Shown piece after piece: positions 58,523-62,927 of a DNA stretch of 64,000 nucleotides. Source of the stretch: Anadara kagoshimensis. Taxonomy: Eukaryota; Mollusca; Bivalvia; Arcoida; Arcidae. Location: positions 42,919,843 to 42,983,842 of the forward strand of contig CM037867.1 of assembly GCA_021292105.1 (NCBI GenBank). The letters are read 5' to 3'. Numbering within the stretch: position 1 is the first letter of the stretch; each line of letters begins with the position of its first letter. The notes under the pieces were generated by a model, which saw only the letters and a list, made by a program, of their open reading frames with translations, was not told the DNA's origin and ran no database searches. The position numbers and the translations under genes were made by a program.

Positions 58523-61405
58523 AATATATATATACAGAAGGTGACCTCCTGATAGGACCAGATTTCACCAAGTAGTTTTGGGAAGAATAGTTTATTTACC
58601 AAGAACAACAGACAAGGCACATATAGATGGGGAGGAATCACGATAGCCACAGGCTCAGATAAGCTAAAATCATAAAACTATAAATGAATGACAGAATGAT
58701 AAAGTGACTGTATTATGGATAAGCAAAAAGGTAAAACTTCATTACCACAAACAGTGACTTCTTCACAGCATGTTAATATAAGGTTTATATTTACCCTCTG
58801 GAATATAGCTTCTTGTCCAGTAAAAGCTAGTGGTAAATTAACACCATGTAGAGCCATCCAATCAATTTGTCTCTCCCAGTCCGCCCAATCATAAAATACA
58901 AATGAGTAACTGCCTGTACACACATTTAAGTAGTATCTAAATCTGAAAATAATATTCAATTAGAAATAACAAAAAAAGATATTTATATGGCAAAAAAGAA
59001 TAAATAACAGTGGAGTGGAGTTGAGTAATGGAGTTTTACATCCCAGTCAAGATTCTTGCACTTATATCAAGGTTGTTGAAGGAAACTAGAGTTCCCAGAA
59101 AAAAACACTGACTTTCAGCATGTTCTCATTATAGGATCTCTCCTGAGTGGAATTGAAACCAAGACAGAAGGGGGTGCTTTGATGTCAAGGGTGTACTTTA
59201 GCTATGATTAACAAGAAGTCTAATATAGCTAGTATTGCTCATTCAGCAGTTAATTTATATATATAAACTGGTCTAGTGGCTTCAGTGGAAATGATTTTTT
59301 AAAGGATCCAGCAAATATTATACCTTATTTATATAATTCGAAGAAATCTGGTCAATAAAATAATGTCTCAGAAAAATCCACTACATGTGTTATGTGTTAA
59401 ATGCCTATTTATCTATTTTATACTTAAAGTTTTAACAAAATCAGTTGAATATTAAATTCCAAATGTGTTTTTTGTTAATTATAGTAACGGCATTCATTTT
59501 GAATTTTGAAAAGCTTAATTTGCTTAATCTTTCAATAAAATTTTATTTGTATTTAAATTAAATCAGTACATTAATATGCAAGTTATGACAATTTATTGGT
59601 TTTTGATAATAAGTATTTACATTAATGGCTGCCAATTTGGATTTTGGATGGACTTGCCAGATACAATTTTAATCACCATTAGCCAAGATCCTCCACACAA
59701 TATTTGGCTCGAATTGGCTCAGCAATTTCAGAGAAGATTACATGTGTCACCGTGTTAGTATGGATACAAACCCATCATTCATTGCTATGGTGTTACTATA
59801 GAAACATACCTATCATTTGTTGTTATGGTGATACCAGGTGATGTTATTACTTTATATGTTTCAGGAAGTTTCAGTTGGGATCCTGCCCAGGTTACCTGGC
59901 AACCACAATAGTTATTAAGATAGTAGTATAATCCCATTGCTATGGCAACACCAGACGTACCCGTGATATTCACCATCTTTGAGGAAGACTTAATCTGAAT
60001 GAAATCAACAACTGAAAACAATTAACATCACCTATAATATTATTGTCTTATGTGTTGTTATGTACAGATTTGTGTTTCTTATCTACGACTATCTGTAGGT
60101 TACACATATTTGTATAGGTACCTAAATGTGTGTGTGTTCATTTTTGTACAAGTACATCCCTTTGTTTGTGGTTTTATATGTGTACAAGTACACATCTGTG
60201 TATGTGTTTATAGAAATTCAACTCTGTGTGTGTGTGTTTTATATTTGTGTATGTGTGTATTAGCAAACATTGTAGGTCTGTGCATATGAATTATTACATG
60301 TGTTGTACACAAAGCATGATGTTGGACATGTGTGTAGGGGGACATCAATAGTTTGTACTTACATTAAATGCATCTCTATTAGGTGGCCCAATATTTTTGT
60401 TAATAAACACATTGAAGTCTGAATATCTTGTTGGTATAATTCTCTTGATGAGATTCTGAGCTGCTTGTCTCTGTACTTCACATGATGCTTTAGGCTGTAG
60501 ATGATCTAATGAAGGGAAATCTACAACATAAACAAAACATGAAGGGACTGTCAGACTGGAATGGAGCCCTAGATGGTTAGAGGTGCTGTAATCCATTAGG
60601 CATGCTTCAGGCCACTCAACCACCAAGAGACCACTCTGATATTTTTAATTTTCATTTTTATCCCCCACCTTTCAAAGAAAGAGGGGATATTAAACACAGT
60701 TTCTGTGTATCCTTCCTTCCATCTGTCCATTCTTCTGTCCATCTGAAATTCTTGTCTGTGCTAATTCTCCAAACCTATGAAGCACTGGTGGGGGATTCTT
60801 ATTCATTGAATTTGCTTGTTAAGTAATAATTTTTTGCACTGACAAGGAAGGTTCTTTAATATAATATTTTATCATACTTGAAATGAATGAAGTAGATCAG
60901 TCTTCAATCAAGACACTTTGGGTTGGTTAGTTCTGAGGTGATGGAGGAAACAGAATAATCCGGAGAAAACCACCAAACTTTGGTAAATGAATTGACCAAA
61001 TTTCTCACACTAAGATCTGCCTGATTGGAATTAAAACCACAACAGCAAGATGTGCTTCATTTCGCAAGTTTTGCCTGTTATTTCTTGTATGAACTCAATA
61101 TTAAAAAGTTACAATTTTTTTATCATTACATACATAGTATATACCATATGAAAATTACACTTTGTATAAGAAGACATTGAGAAAATAGTTCTGAAAAGAG
61201 TCAGTCATATACAGAAGTATTGTCTTGGCAGAAAGTGTCACCAATTTTGCCCAGGATCATGCAGCCACTATGTCTTCATAAACAAATCCATAATGAGTAT
61301 TTTAGACAAATAAAACAAAATAAATGATTTAATACAATACGTACCCTTCACAGATACAGATAACGATGTCAGGGAAAATAGACACAGCAATATTACCAGC
61401 AACAT
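24305..61405 (-). CDS. NAGLU: NAGLU: lysosomal alpha-N-acetylglucosaminidase (GH89), 22 coding exons
   Basis: It removes terminal alpha-linked N-acetylglucosamine from heparan sulfate in the lysosome. Exons: 61345-61405, 60363-60520, 59810-59994, 58795-58942, 57929-57998, 56752-56913, 55495-55560, 54457-54520, 37903-37973, 37302-37376, 36595-36676, 35560-35709, 34695-34855, 32771-32843, 32174-32269, 31407-31492, 30727-30831, 29356-29539, 28487-28530, 28026-28083, 27397-27496, 24305-24435. The product is about 776 residues (human 743): signal peptide, N-terminal alpha/beta domain (ends near 130), catalytic barrel with [29 protein letters not shown] and [14 protein letters not shown], and an all-helical C-terminal domain. 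E323 (DTFNEM) and E452 (TPEGINQNE) match the two catalytic glutamates of human NAGLU (E316, E446). All junctions keep frame except entry into exon 5, which is one base short. Intron 8 is 16.5 kb and holds a GPCR gene on the opposite strand. The assignment rests on near-full-length similarity recalled from the human protein. Confidence 0.96.
24593..26830 (-). mobile_element. AGCTCACCTG-end element C with ~165-bp tandem array
   Basis: The minus-strand left end at 26830 reads AGCTCACCTGGCC...GGCCATGTGAGCT, then a GTC/CAGTC-rich microsatellite (26716-26790). The right end near 24593 reads AGGTGAGCGATACAGGCTCA. In between lie roughly a dozen diverged tandem units of about 165 bp containing ACATTGGACCCTATGGGAAA, GTTTGGTTCAATTTGCTTCA (complement) and AGGTCCTTTACTTAGATTGC. 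Related in sequence to the units of element B. Located in NAGLU intron 21. Confidence 0.85.
26990..27205 (+). repeat. SINE-like copy
   Basis: Contains GAAGATCCTACTGTGAGAAA, TTGCCAAAGGTCATTGG, TTTCCTCCACCATTCC and a CTTGAATGGGCATAAAACACCATTA end, the conserved body and tail of the family. Located in NAGLU intron 21. Confidence 0.65.
27397..27496 (-). CDS. NAGLU: NAGLU exon 21
   Basis: Acceptor CTTTGTTGCAG, donor GTTG|GTATGT, phases 0 to 1. Encodes [20 protein letters not shown] and a polar N-N-N-E-D-F stretch, matching human FQQHQFDKNVFQLEQAF. Confidence 0.9.
28026..28083 (-). CDS. NAGLU: NAGLU exon 20
   Basis: Acceptor TATACTTTTAG, donor TATACT|GTAAGT, phases 2 to 0. Encodes [19 protein letters not shown] (human YYTPRWRLFLEALVDSVAQ). 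Confidence 0.95.
28487..28530 (-). CDS. NAGLU: NAGLU exon 19
   Basis: Acceptor ATGTTTCAG, donor AAAAG|GTAAAA, phases 0 to 2. A 44-nt exon encoding [14 protein letters not shown] (human ILDYANKQLAGLVA). Confidence 0.93.
29356..29539 (-). CDS. NAGLU: NAGLU exon 18
   Basis: Acceptor ACATTTTGTCAG, donor GGACAG|GTGAAT, phases 2 to 0. Encodes [20 protein letters not shown] and [14 protein letters not shown], matching human VLASDSRFLLGSW and NSRYQLTLWGPEG. Confidence 0.97.
29615..29830 (+). repeat. SINE-like copy
   Basis: Contains AGATCACAACACCTCC, the box-B-like AGAGTCAAATCCCACTC, GTTTCCTCCACCATTCC and the AAGTGAAAGAATCTTGACTG tail followed by TTAAAACACCATTAC. It lies directly upstream (on +) of NAGLU exon 18. 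Confidence 0.7.
29929..30120 (+). repeat. Dispersed repeat (pair with 31936-32130)
   Basis: Shares CTTCTAAACTATTTTGCGG, a TTTCACGGTTC block and AAAATCGTGAATAT with 31936-32130 in the same orientation. Unknown class; NAGLU intron sequence. Confidence 0.55.
30326..30565 (+). repeat. SINE-like copy with tRNA-type promoter
   Basis: The head has a good box A (TGGCTGAGTGG, 30338-30348) and box B (GGTTCCAATCC, 30392-30402) at tRNA-like spacing. It is followed by the family body and the AAGTGAAAGAATATTGACTT tail with ATTAAACACCACTA. It is the best evidence that the family derives from a tRNA, probably of the Leu/Ser type. No intact tRNA gene is present. Confidence 0.78.
30727..30831 (-). CDS. NAGLU: NAGLU exon 17
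   Basis: Acceptor TTCAATATTTCAG, donor TTTAC|GTGAGT, phases 2 to 2. Encodes [20 protein letters not shown] and ETIEAYRKN (human [21 protein letters not shown]). Confidence 0.95.
31205..31320 (+). repeat. SINE-like fragment
   Basis: Short 3' fragment with GTAAGAGAGTGTTAGTTCAC, AAAGGTTGATGGTTT and an AAAACACCTTATTTCACTC end, as in the fuller copies. Located just below NAGLU exon 16. Confidence 0.5.
31407..31492 (-). CDS. NAGLU: NAGLU exon 16
   Basis: Acceptor CCTGTATTTCAG, donor TTCTT|GTGAGT, phases 0 to 2. Encodes [19 protein letters not shown] and an N-N-T sequon (human [20 protein letters not shown]). Confidence 0.94.
31936..32130 (+). repeat. Dispersed repeat (pair with 29929-30120)
   Basis: Contains CTTCTAAACTATTTTGCGG, GAAATTTCGCTCAGAAGATA and AAAATCGCGAATATT, matching the earlier copy. 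Lies adjacent to NAGLU exon 15. Confidence 0.55.
32174..32269 (-). CDS. NAGLU: NAGLU exon 15
   Basis: Acceptor TTGTATTACAG, donor CAAGAG|GTAAGT, phase 0 on both sides. Encodes RSVYND then [16 protein letters not shown], matching human RSVYNC...NRSPLVRRPSL. Confidence 0.92.
32330..32470 (-). repeat. Dispersed repeat family R3, inverted fragment
   Basis: Read on the minus strand: ATAGTTCCATGTTCCTTTCA, TCTCAATCTTTA and the GGTGGAAGTTTACATG block, all R3 features. The 34955-35035 segment is a similar inverted tail. Confidence 0.6.
32771..32843 (-). CDS. NAGLU: NAGLU exon 14
   Basis: Acceptor CACACCTTTAG, donor CTTAAG|GTTAGT, phases 2 to 0. Encodes [20 protein letters not shown] and QLLK, matching human WVTSFAARRYG...AWRLLL. 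Confidence 0.93.
33310..33545 (+). repeat. SINE-like copy (diverged)
   Basis: Contains GGACAAATCCTAGTGTTAGA, AAGTTTGTCATTTTGC, TTTCCTTCACCATCTC and AAGTGAAATAATCTTCAATT, matching the family body and tail. NAGLU intron 13. Confidence 0.6.
34043..34150. repeat. 43-bp near-perfect inverted repeat (hairpin)
   Basis: Arms 34043-34085 and 34108-34150 pair with three transition differences. The spacer holds a smaller nested stem (GGATGA / TCATCC), so the whole 108 bp can fold. The arm core is GGGTAAGACAGAGATATCTC. Confidence 0.93.
34200..34500 (-). repeat. Foldback-associated repeat, copy 2, with two further small hairpins
   Basis: The segment 34249-34314 is the reverse-complement match of 13809-13873. 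Beyond it are a near-palindrome TGTCTCAACCCTAGGGTGAG (34420-34442) and a stem GGAAATCCC / GGGATTTCC (34444-34452, 34469-34477). Located in NAGLU intron 13. Confidence 0.65.
34695..34855 (-). CDS. NAGLU: NAGLU exon 13: second catalytic glutamate
   Basis: Acceptor TATATATGTAG, donor AAACA|GTAGTC, phases 0 to 2. Encodes [20 protein letters not shown]; the Glu in TPEG (about residue 452) corresponds to human E446. The donor is weak, but the next exon fits it in frame, and the following TAG would be an immediate stop if the intron were retained. Confidence 0.93.
35560..35709 (-). CDS. NAGLU: NAGLU exon 12
   Basis: Acceptor TTTTATTTTACAG, donor AACACT|GTATGT, phase 0 on both sides. Encodes [15 protein letters not shown] and [20 protein letters not shown], nearly identical to the family signature around the active-site Trp and His/Asn. 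Confidence 0.97.
36308..36540 (+). repeat. SINE-like copy
   Basis: Starts near GCCGAATGGCTAAATGGTC (box-A-like), has the box-B-like AGGTTGAAACCCC, CAGATCCTAGTGTGAAAAAG and the tail CAGTGAAAGATTCTTGACTG. It lies next to NAGLU exon 11. Confidence 0.65.
36595..36676 (-). CDS. NAGLU: NAGLU exon 11
   Basis: Acceptor GTTTCTTTAG, donor CCTATT|GTAAGT, phases 2 to 0. Encodes [20 protein letters not shown] and then LLQSIPI, matching human [23 protein letters not shown]. Confidence 0.96.
37302..37376 (-). CDS. NAGLU: NAGLU exon 10
   Basis: Acceptor TTTTGTTACAG, donor GTGTG|GTATGT, phases 2 to 2. Encodes [20 protein letters not shown] and PKAVW, matching human TTAVYEAMTAVDTEAVW. Confidence 0.95.
37903..37973 (-). 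CDS. NAGLU: NAGLU exon 9: first catalytic glutamate
   Basis: Acceptor GATAAAAATATCTTTACAG-like tract ending TTTACAG, donor TCAAA|GTGAGT, phases 0 to 2. Encodes [16 protein letters not shown]. The Glu in FNEM (about residue 323) corresponds to human E316. Confidence 0.96.
38000..40800. other. NAGLU intron 8, left part: no gene seen
   Basis: AT-rich intronic DNA with poly-A tracts (near 38380 and 39904). The 118-codon minus-strand frame at 40161-40517 has no domain, signal peptide or splice context, and I do not support it. Confidence 0.6.
40838..40996 (+). repeat. Three tandem copies of a 53-bp unit
   Basis: A unit containing CACCTGTTTACATGTCACGT and GTTTTCTGGTAGTGTTATTG repeats three times at exactly 53-bp spacing with almost no divergence, so the expansion is recent. 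A short remnant of an AGCTCACCTG-type end (TTTAGCTCAGGTGAGCTAAA) lies just before it at about 40785. Confidence 0.93.
42547..43105 (+). repeat. Direct duplication about 370 bp apart
   Basis: The segments 42547-42750 and 42918-43105 share GGAATGGTTGTAAAACCAG, CCAGAACATTTTAATATTT, GATCTTTGTT and TTTATCAGCTCTACCC in order. Diverged intronic duplication with no function inferred. Confidence 0.7.
43521..44414 (-). mobile_element. AGCTCACCTG-end element D (short relative of element A)
   Basis: On the minus strand it starts near 44414 with a CTCACCTGACC...GGTCATGTGAGCTT end and finishes with ATCAGGTGAGCTGTATCAGG and CCTCTTGTTGG at 43521. Its interior shares element A blocks (the GGTCAAGGTCATAG and AATTATCTTGAAAACTA types), but only two or three units are present. 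NAGLU intron 8. Confidence 0.82.
44995..45085 (-). repeat. R3 3'-end fragment, inverted
   Basis: On the minus strand: GATTTAAGCATGGATCAGTA followed by TGCTTGTGTTTG, the R3 tail. It lies upstream of the GPCR promoter. Confidence 0.45.
45392..45399 (+). promoter_or_regulatory. Upstream TATA-like box
   Basis: TATATAAA, 151 bp upstream of a second identical motif. It could be an alternative start for the GPCR transcript, or chance in AT-rich DNA. Confidence 0.25.
45543..45550 (+). promoter_or_regulatory. Candidate TATA box of the nested GPCR gene
   Basis: TATATAAA in the context AGTATATAAACCCACC, about 67 bp upstream of a consensus donor (AATAAA|GTAAGT at 45616/45617). A start about 30 bp downstream gives a short first exon ending at that donor. 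Confidence 0.5.
45573..45616 (+). other. Proposed non-coding exon 1 of the GPCR gene
   Basis: The start is estimated from the TATA box; the end is AATAAA|GTAAGT. No reading frame needs it, and the assignment rests on the TATA box and donor alone. Confidence 0.4.
46703..46946 (+). mobile_element. Short copy of the AACTAGA/GGGGTATA-end element
   Basis: Starts AAACTAGAAAAACTGTGAG and ends TTTAAGCGGGGGTATAAA. The same ends flank 53385-54159. A partial right end is at about 29035-29095. Non-coding. Confidence 0.6.
47289..47360. repeat. (CA)n-(TA)n compound microsatellite
   Basis: An imperfect run of CA dinucleotides followed by a short TA run, inside the proposed first GPCR intron. Confidence 0.95.
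47461..47514 (+). other. Proposed non-coding exon 2 of the GPCR gene
   Basis: A 54-nt segment bounded by a strong acceptor (TTTTTGTATTTCAG) and a good donor (ATAAG|GTAAAT). It lies between the putative first exon and the coding exon. It contains no ATG. Confidence 0.45.
47700..48562 (+). repeat. ~22-bp satellite array, about 40 units
   Basis: Unit close to ATTATTCAGTCATCATTCAA plus AC, with variants (TTGTCTTTCAAGC and CATTGAATCATC types) interspersed. All three + frames stay open for long stretches because 22 is not a multiple of three, giving frames of 73-92 codons rich in S-F-K-H-Y-S motifs. These are treated as repeat artefacts. It lies in the GPCR 5' intron. Confidence 0.9.
48563..48895 (-). 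repeat. Diverged repeat with tRNA-promoter-like box (second SINE type?)
   Basis: Begins with a TTGATTGATTGATTGAATT run, and its far end has GGTTGGAATCCTGGC on the minus strand (box-B-like). Its body does not match the main SINE family here. Class uncertain. Confidence 0.35.
49352..50749 (+). CDS. Class A (rhodopsin-like) peptide-type GPCR, 454 aa, intronless coding region (CDS 49385-50749)
   Basis: Seven-transmembrane receptor for an unknown, probably peptide, ligand. CDS 49385-50749; exon start 49352 follows TTGATATTTCAG (a second AG ends at 49360). N-terminus about 80 residues with sequons at N15, N32, N37 and N45 and a run of six glycines (48-53). Class A landmarks: G95-N96 in TM1, D123 in TM2, C149 and C230 for the TM3-ECL2 disulfide, E173-R174-L175 in place of DRY, P259 in TM5, P320 in TM6 without the CWxP tryptophan, and N361-F-F-L-Y365 in place of NPxxY, followed by SGRKFR helix 8. 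The Ser-rich C-tail (about 385-454) offers phosphorylation sites. The N-F-F-L-Y / G-x-K-F-R end resembles protostome FMRFamide-like receptors, so that group is my best guess. It lies in NAGLU intron 8, antisense. Confidence 0.95.
50767..51185 (+). repeat. 60-bp tandem array, seven units, in the GPCR 3' UTR
   Basis: Units begin at about 50769, 50829, 50885, 50945, 51005, 51065 and 51125 and contain GGTATAAAGTAGGACAATAT, TTTGACATCGTTAAGTATTT and GTATACCTGTAATCATACC. Spacing is 60 bp except one 56-bp unit. Because 60 is a multiple of three, open frames of 88 (+) and 119 (-) codons arise; these are not treated as genes. It starts 18 bp past the GPCR stop. Confidence 0.96.
51262..51440 (+). repeat. 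TATAAAGGCCACCTG-type repeat
   Basis: Four or more diverged short repeats of TATAAAGGCCA(C/G)CTG within 180 bp, ending GACCTTTATAGACAAG. Probably a dispersed non-coding repeat within the GPCR 3' UTR. Confidence 0.55.
51783..51881. repeat. Imperfect inverted repeat (hairpin)
   Basis: Arms 51783-51805 and 51857-51881 (AATCCATTATGA...ATCCATGTA against its complement, with a 2-nt length difference). The loop contains ACCCCTCGGGTGAGATTTCC, resembling the ACCCTAGGGTGAGA-plus-GGAAATCC block at 34428-34452. It lies in the proposed GPCR 3' UTR. Confidence 0.75.
52239..52282. repeat. 12-bp perfect inverted repeat
   Basis: ATAGAAATATCC at 52239-52250 and GGATATTTCTAT at 52271-52282 around a 20-nt spacer. 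A smaller relative of the hairpins upstream. Confidence 0.7.
52642..52709 (+). terminator. Candidate polyadenylation signals of the GPCR gene
   Basis: AATAAA at 52642-52647 and 52704-52709. The second is followed by a GT-rich stretch (about 52720-52740), as expected downstream of a cleavage site. This would give a 3' UTR of about 2 kb. Confidence 0.4.
53385..54159 (+). mobile_element. AACTAGA/GGGGTATA-end element with internal tandem units
   Basis: Starts AACTAGAACTGTCTCTGAAA and ends GCGGGGGGTATAACTAG. The interior has two tandem units of about 157 bp (from about 53785 and 53940) with TCAAAGTCAAGGTCACAGTG and CCATGATGCATCCACATACC, then a GACA microsatellite. No coding capacity. NAGLU intron 8. 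Confidence 0.78.
54457..54520 (-). CDS. NAGLU: NAGLU exon 8
   Basis: Acceptor CTTTATTGTAG, donor AAGGAG|GTAAGT, phases 2 to 0. Encodes [20 protein letters not shown] (human [20 protein letters not shown]). Followed by the 16.5-kb intron containing the nested GPCR. Confidence 0.95.
54700..54780 (-). mobile_element. Remnant end of an AGCTCACCTG-type element
   Basis: ACACACAC-rich run followed by CTCACATGACCTTTGGTCAG and GTAAGCTAACA, the same terminal structure as element D, with no body. NAGLU intron 7. Confidence 0.6.
55495..55560 (-). CDS. NAGLU: NAGLU exon 7
   Basis: Acceptor TGTTCTGTTTCAG, donor TGCTG|GTATGT, phases 2 to 2. Encodes [20 protein letters not shown], matching the family block VFPxxxVxxxGxWxxF. 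Confidence 0.94.
55905..56135 (+). repeat. SINE-like copy
   Basis: Head GGACCTCAGTGGCCAAGTGG (box-A-like), body ATCCTAGTGTGAGACAATTT and TTGCCAAAGGTTGATGG, tail AAGTGAAAAAATCTTAACTA. NAGLU intron 6. Confidence 0.72.
56446..56700 (+). mobile_element. Diverged AACTAGA-end element abutting NAGLU exon 6
   Basis: Starts AAACTAGAACTGACAGTAAA, has a C-rich stretch (CCCCTTCCCCCAACTCC) and a GATGGAGGGAGAGACAAAGT block near 56688 that resembles the GACAGACAGACAAGGTGATTC block of 53385-54159. It runs to within about 50 bp of the exon 6 donor. The right end is not clear. Confidence 0.4.
56752..56913 (-). CDS. NAGLU: NAGLU exon 6
   Basis: Acceptor TTTCATTTTAAG, donor ACAAG|GTTTGT, phases 2 to 2. Encodes [17 protein letters not shown], an [17 protein letters not shown] segment and AGHVPQNIT, matching the barrel segment RMGNLHTWDGPLP...PVLPAFAGHVP of human NAGLU. 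Confidence 0.96.
57929..57998 (-). CDS. NAGLU: NAGLU exon 5, with one-base frame discrepancy at its start
   Basis: Acceptor TTGTTTTGCAG, donor GCTTG|GTAAGT, end phase 2. Encodes [20 protein letters not shown]. From the acceptor, GTGTATATGAG is 11 nt where 12 are needed for V-Y plus two more residues, so exon 4 cannot join here in frame. Using the AG at 57988-57989 instead (exon 57929-57987) restores frame with four residues lost. See findings. Confidence 0.85.
58110..58365 (+). repeat. SINE-like copy (diverged)
   Basis: The tail AAGTGAAATATTCTTGACTG followed by GGACATAAAACCCCATTCA is conserved, while the body is diverged. NAGLU intron 4. Confidence 0.5.
58449..58535. repeat. (TA)n microsatellite
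   Basis: About 70 bp of pure AT alternation followed by an interrupted tail. Minus-strand frames of Tyr-Ile repeats across it are artefacts. Confidence 0.97.
58795..58942 (-). CDS. NAGLU: NAGLU exon 4: start of catalytic barrel
   Basis: Acceptor GAATATTATTTTCAG, donor CAGAGG|GTAAAT, phases 2 to 0. Contains [39 protein letters not shown] and TGQEAIFQR, the most conserved part of NAGLU. Confidence 0.97.
59015..59190 (-). repeat. SINE-like copy, inverted
   Basis: Minus strand: ATTCCACTCAGGAGAGATCC, then TTCCTTCAACAACC and AAGAATCTTGACTGGGATGT with AAAACTCCATTAC, the family body and tail. NAGLU intron 3. Confidence 0.65.
59810..59994 (-). CDS. NAGLU: NAGLU exon 3: N-terminal domain
   Basis: Acceptor GATTTCATTCAG, donor GATAG|GTATGT, phases 0 to 2. 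Contains [20 protein letters not shown] and [13 protein letters not shown], matching the conserved GxxGVAAAxGLxxYLxxxCxCxVxWxGSQLxLP block of the family. Confidence 0.95.
60363..60520 (-). CDS. NAGLU: NAGLU exon 2: N-terminal domain
   Basis: Acceptor TTTATGTTGTAG, donor TTTAAT|GTAAGT, phases 1 to 0. Encodes about 53 residues with [11 protein letters not shown] and an F-x-V-F-I-N strand, corresponding to the N-terminal alpha/beta domain. Confidence 0.92.
60895..61060 (-). repeat. SINE-like copy, inverted
   Basis: Minus strand: TTTTAATTCCAATCAGGCAG, ATCTTAGTGTGAGAAATTTG, GGTGGTTTTCTCCGGATT and TTTCCTCCATCACCTC. The tail is shortened. NAGLU intron 1. Confidence 0.62.
61345..61405 (-). CDS. NAGLU: NAGLU exon 1: signal peptide
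   Basis: ATG at 61405-61403 follows directly after TTTTATTTTCAG, so this is probably the first coding exon behind a 5' UTR intron. Encodes [20 protein letters not shown], a strong signal peptide. Donor AAGG|GTACGT, phase 1. An in-frame ATG at 61456 would add 17 residues ahead of the signal and is less likely. Confidence 0.85.
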
Positions 61406-61483
61406 CTGAAAATAAAACATAAAGAAATCATTTTGGATGATACGGTTTACCATCATGGTTCTAAATCATGCCCATAAAAGAAG

Positions 61484-61550
61484 AAAACCTTTGACAATCT
61501 GTGCAGAAAACCTTTGACAATCTGTGCAGAAAACCTTTGACAATCTGTGT
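61484..61550. repeat. Three tandem copies of a 23-bp unit
   Basis: AAAACCTTTGACAATCTGTG plus CAG, repeated three times without change, 80-145 bp upstream of NAGLU exon 1 in the proposed 5' UTR intron. Confidence 0.93.
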
Positions 61551-62782
61551 ATTTGTTGCTGATCATGTTACATCTGATATGGTAGCCTTAAGCCAGATAA
61601 TGTTAGCCTTGAAAAGGGAGGGGGGAGGGTAAGTATCAAAAAGAATATATACTTACTGGTTTTATCAGTTAAGTTTCATTAGTTTAATATGATTTTGTCT
61701 GGTGAAAATTTTGATGTGTGTAGACATAAATAAGAAATACTTTCATAGATGGCACATTGTTGTTTATGTTGAACTTTGATATGCTGTTTACAAATCTGCC
61801 AACCCTATTTTGTGTAATTGCGGGTCCGACCGAGATCCAGCCAAATAAGGTGCGTTGGGCACTGCCAAGTTAGTTGCACCAACCCCGAAAAAATGAAAAA
61901 TAGATTAAAAATGTGGCATTGTGGTGTAATTTCACACAGAATTAGATACAGTATATGCACGCTGTGATTTGTCATCTATTACCAACACAAAATTAATCTC
62001 GATTACATCCTAAGTTCACCCATGTAATAACTCAAATTCGTCGCGATTACATGTAATGAATAAACACTGCAAATACTGAAACTGTATGGTAATTTGCGGG
62101 ACAGTCCGTCTTGGCGGGTCAGCAGGAATTCATGTGTAACTGCGGGTTGGACCCAAAGACTTGCGGGTCAGTTGGCAGCTCTGTGCTTAAGAGTTGATAA
62201 AAAAGTACACAGTAAACATAGCCTTTTTAAATAAAGTTTTACTAAAATTATCAACTGCTATACTTTAACCCTATGAGTATGACTTTTCAGCAATGCAACA
62301 ATTGCCAAATTTCCTTACAAACAAACATGCAAAACTTAAGATCATGAATGACTTTAGAGCACTTGACGACTTGGGCAGTCAGTCTGTAGTATCCTCCAGT
62401 GCTCTAACTTCGTGGTAGCGTCAAGTTCGTGGCATTTTGTTTATACCGGATATCAATCATAGGAAGCACATCACTGCACATGTTCAAAGTCAAAAAAGGC
62501 GCCATAACTGTTCAACTTTCCATTTTTGTTAGAAAATTTTTAAAATATGTTTGAAAATTGCGAAAATATGTAAAATTAACGGAAATTTCAATTTTTAGAC
62601 AAATTTTACTATTCCCAAATTATTCTTAAACTATCTCATTATTTTTTCGTCACATGTAAAATATATCAAGATGTAAACTATGTCGTCTGCAAATAGAGTC
62701 TCTGACTTATTTATCCGATCCTAGTTTGAAACATTTAGTACCAGGTAAATATATTTTTTTAATAAAATCAAAAACGTGTGAC

Positions 62783-62793
62783 ACTTACGCCAT
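62783..62793 (-). other. NAGLU: Candidate 5' UTR exon end of NAGLU
   Basis: The best minus-strand donor upstream of exon 1 is GAAAATGGC|GTAAGT (exon end 62789). Joined to exon 1 it would create a five-codon upstream ORF out of frame with the signal peptide. The transcription start is not determined. Another donor (TTTCAAG|GTAATG) is near the right edge of the window, at about 63955. Confidence 0.25.
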
Positions 62794-62927
62794 TTTCAAT
62801 AAAATATCAGTGCTTCAGATTGTTTTTACAGATAGTGGGCCACAAGGGCCCACCAGGTCCAATAACAAGGGGTCATTTCTTGTTATAGTGGGTCATGTTT
62901 TGCCACATAATTAAATGTTATGCCACG

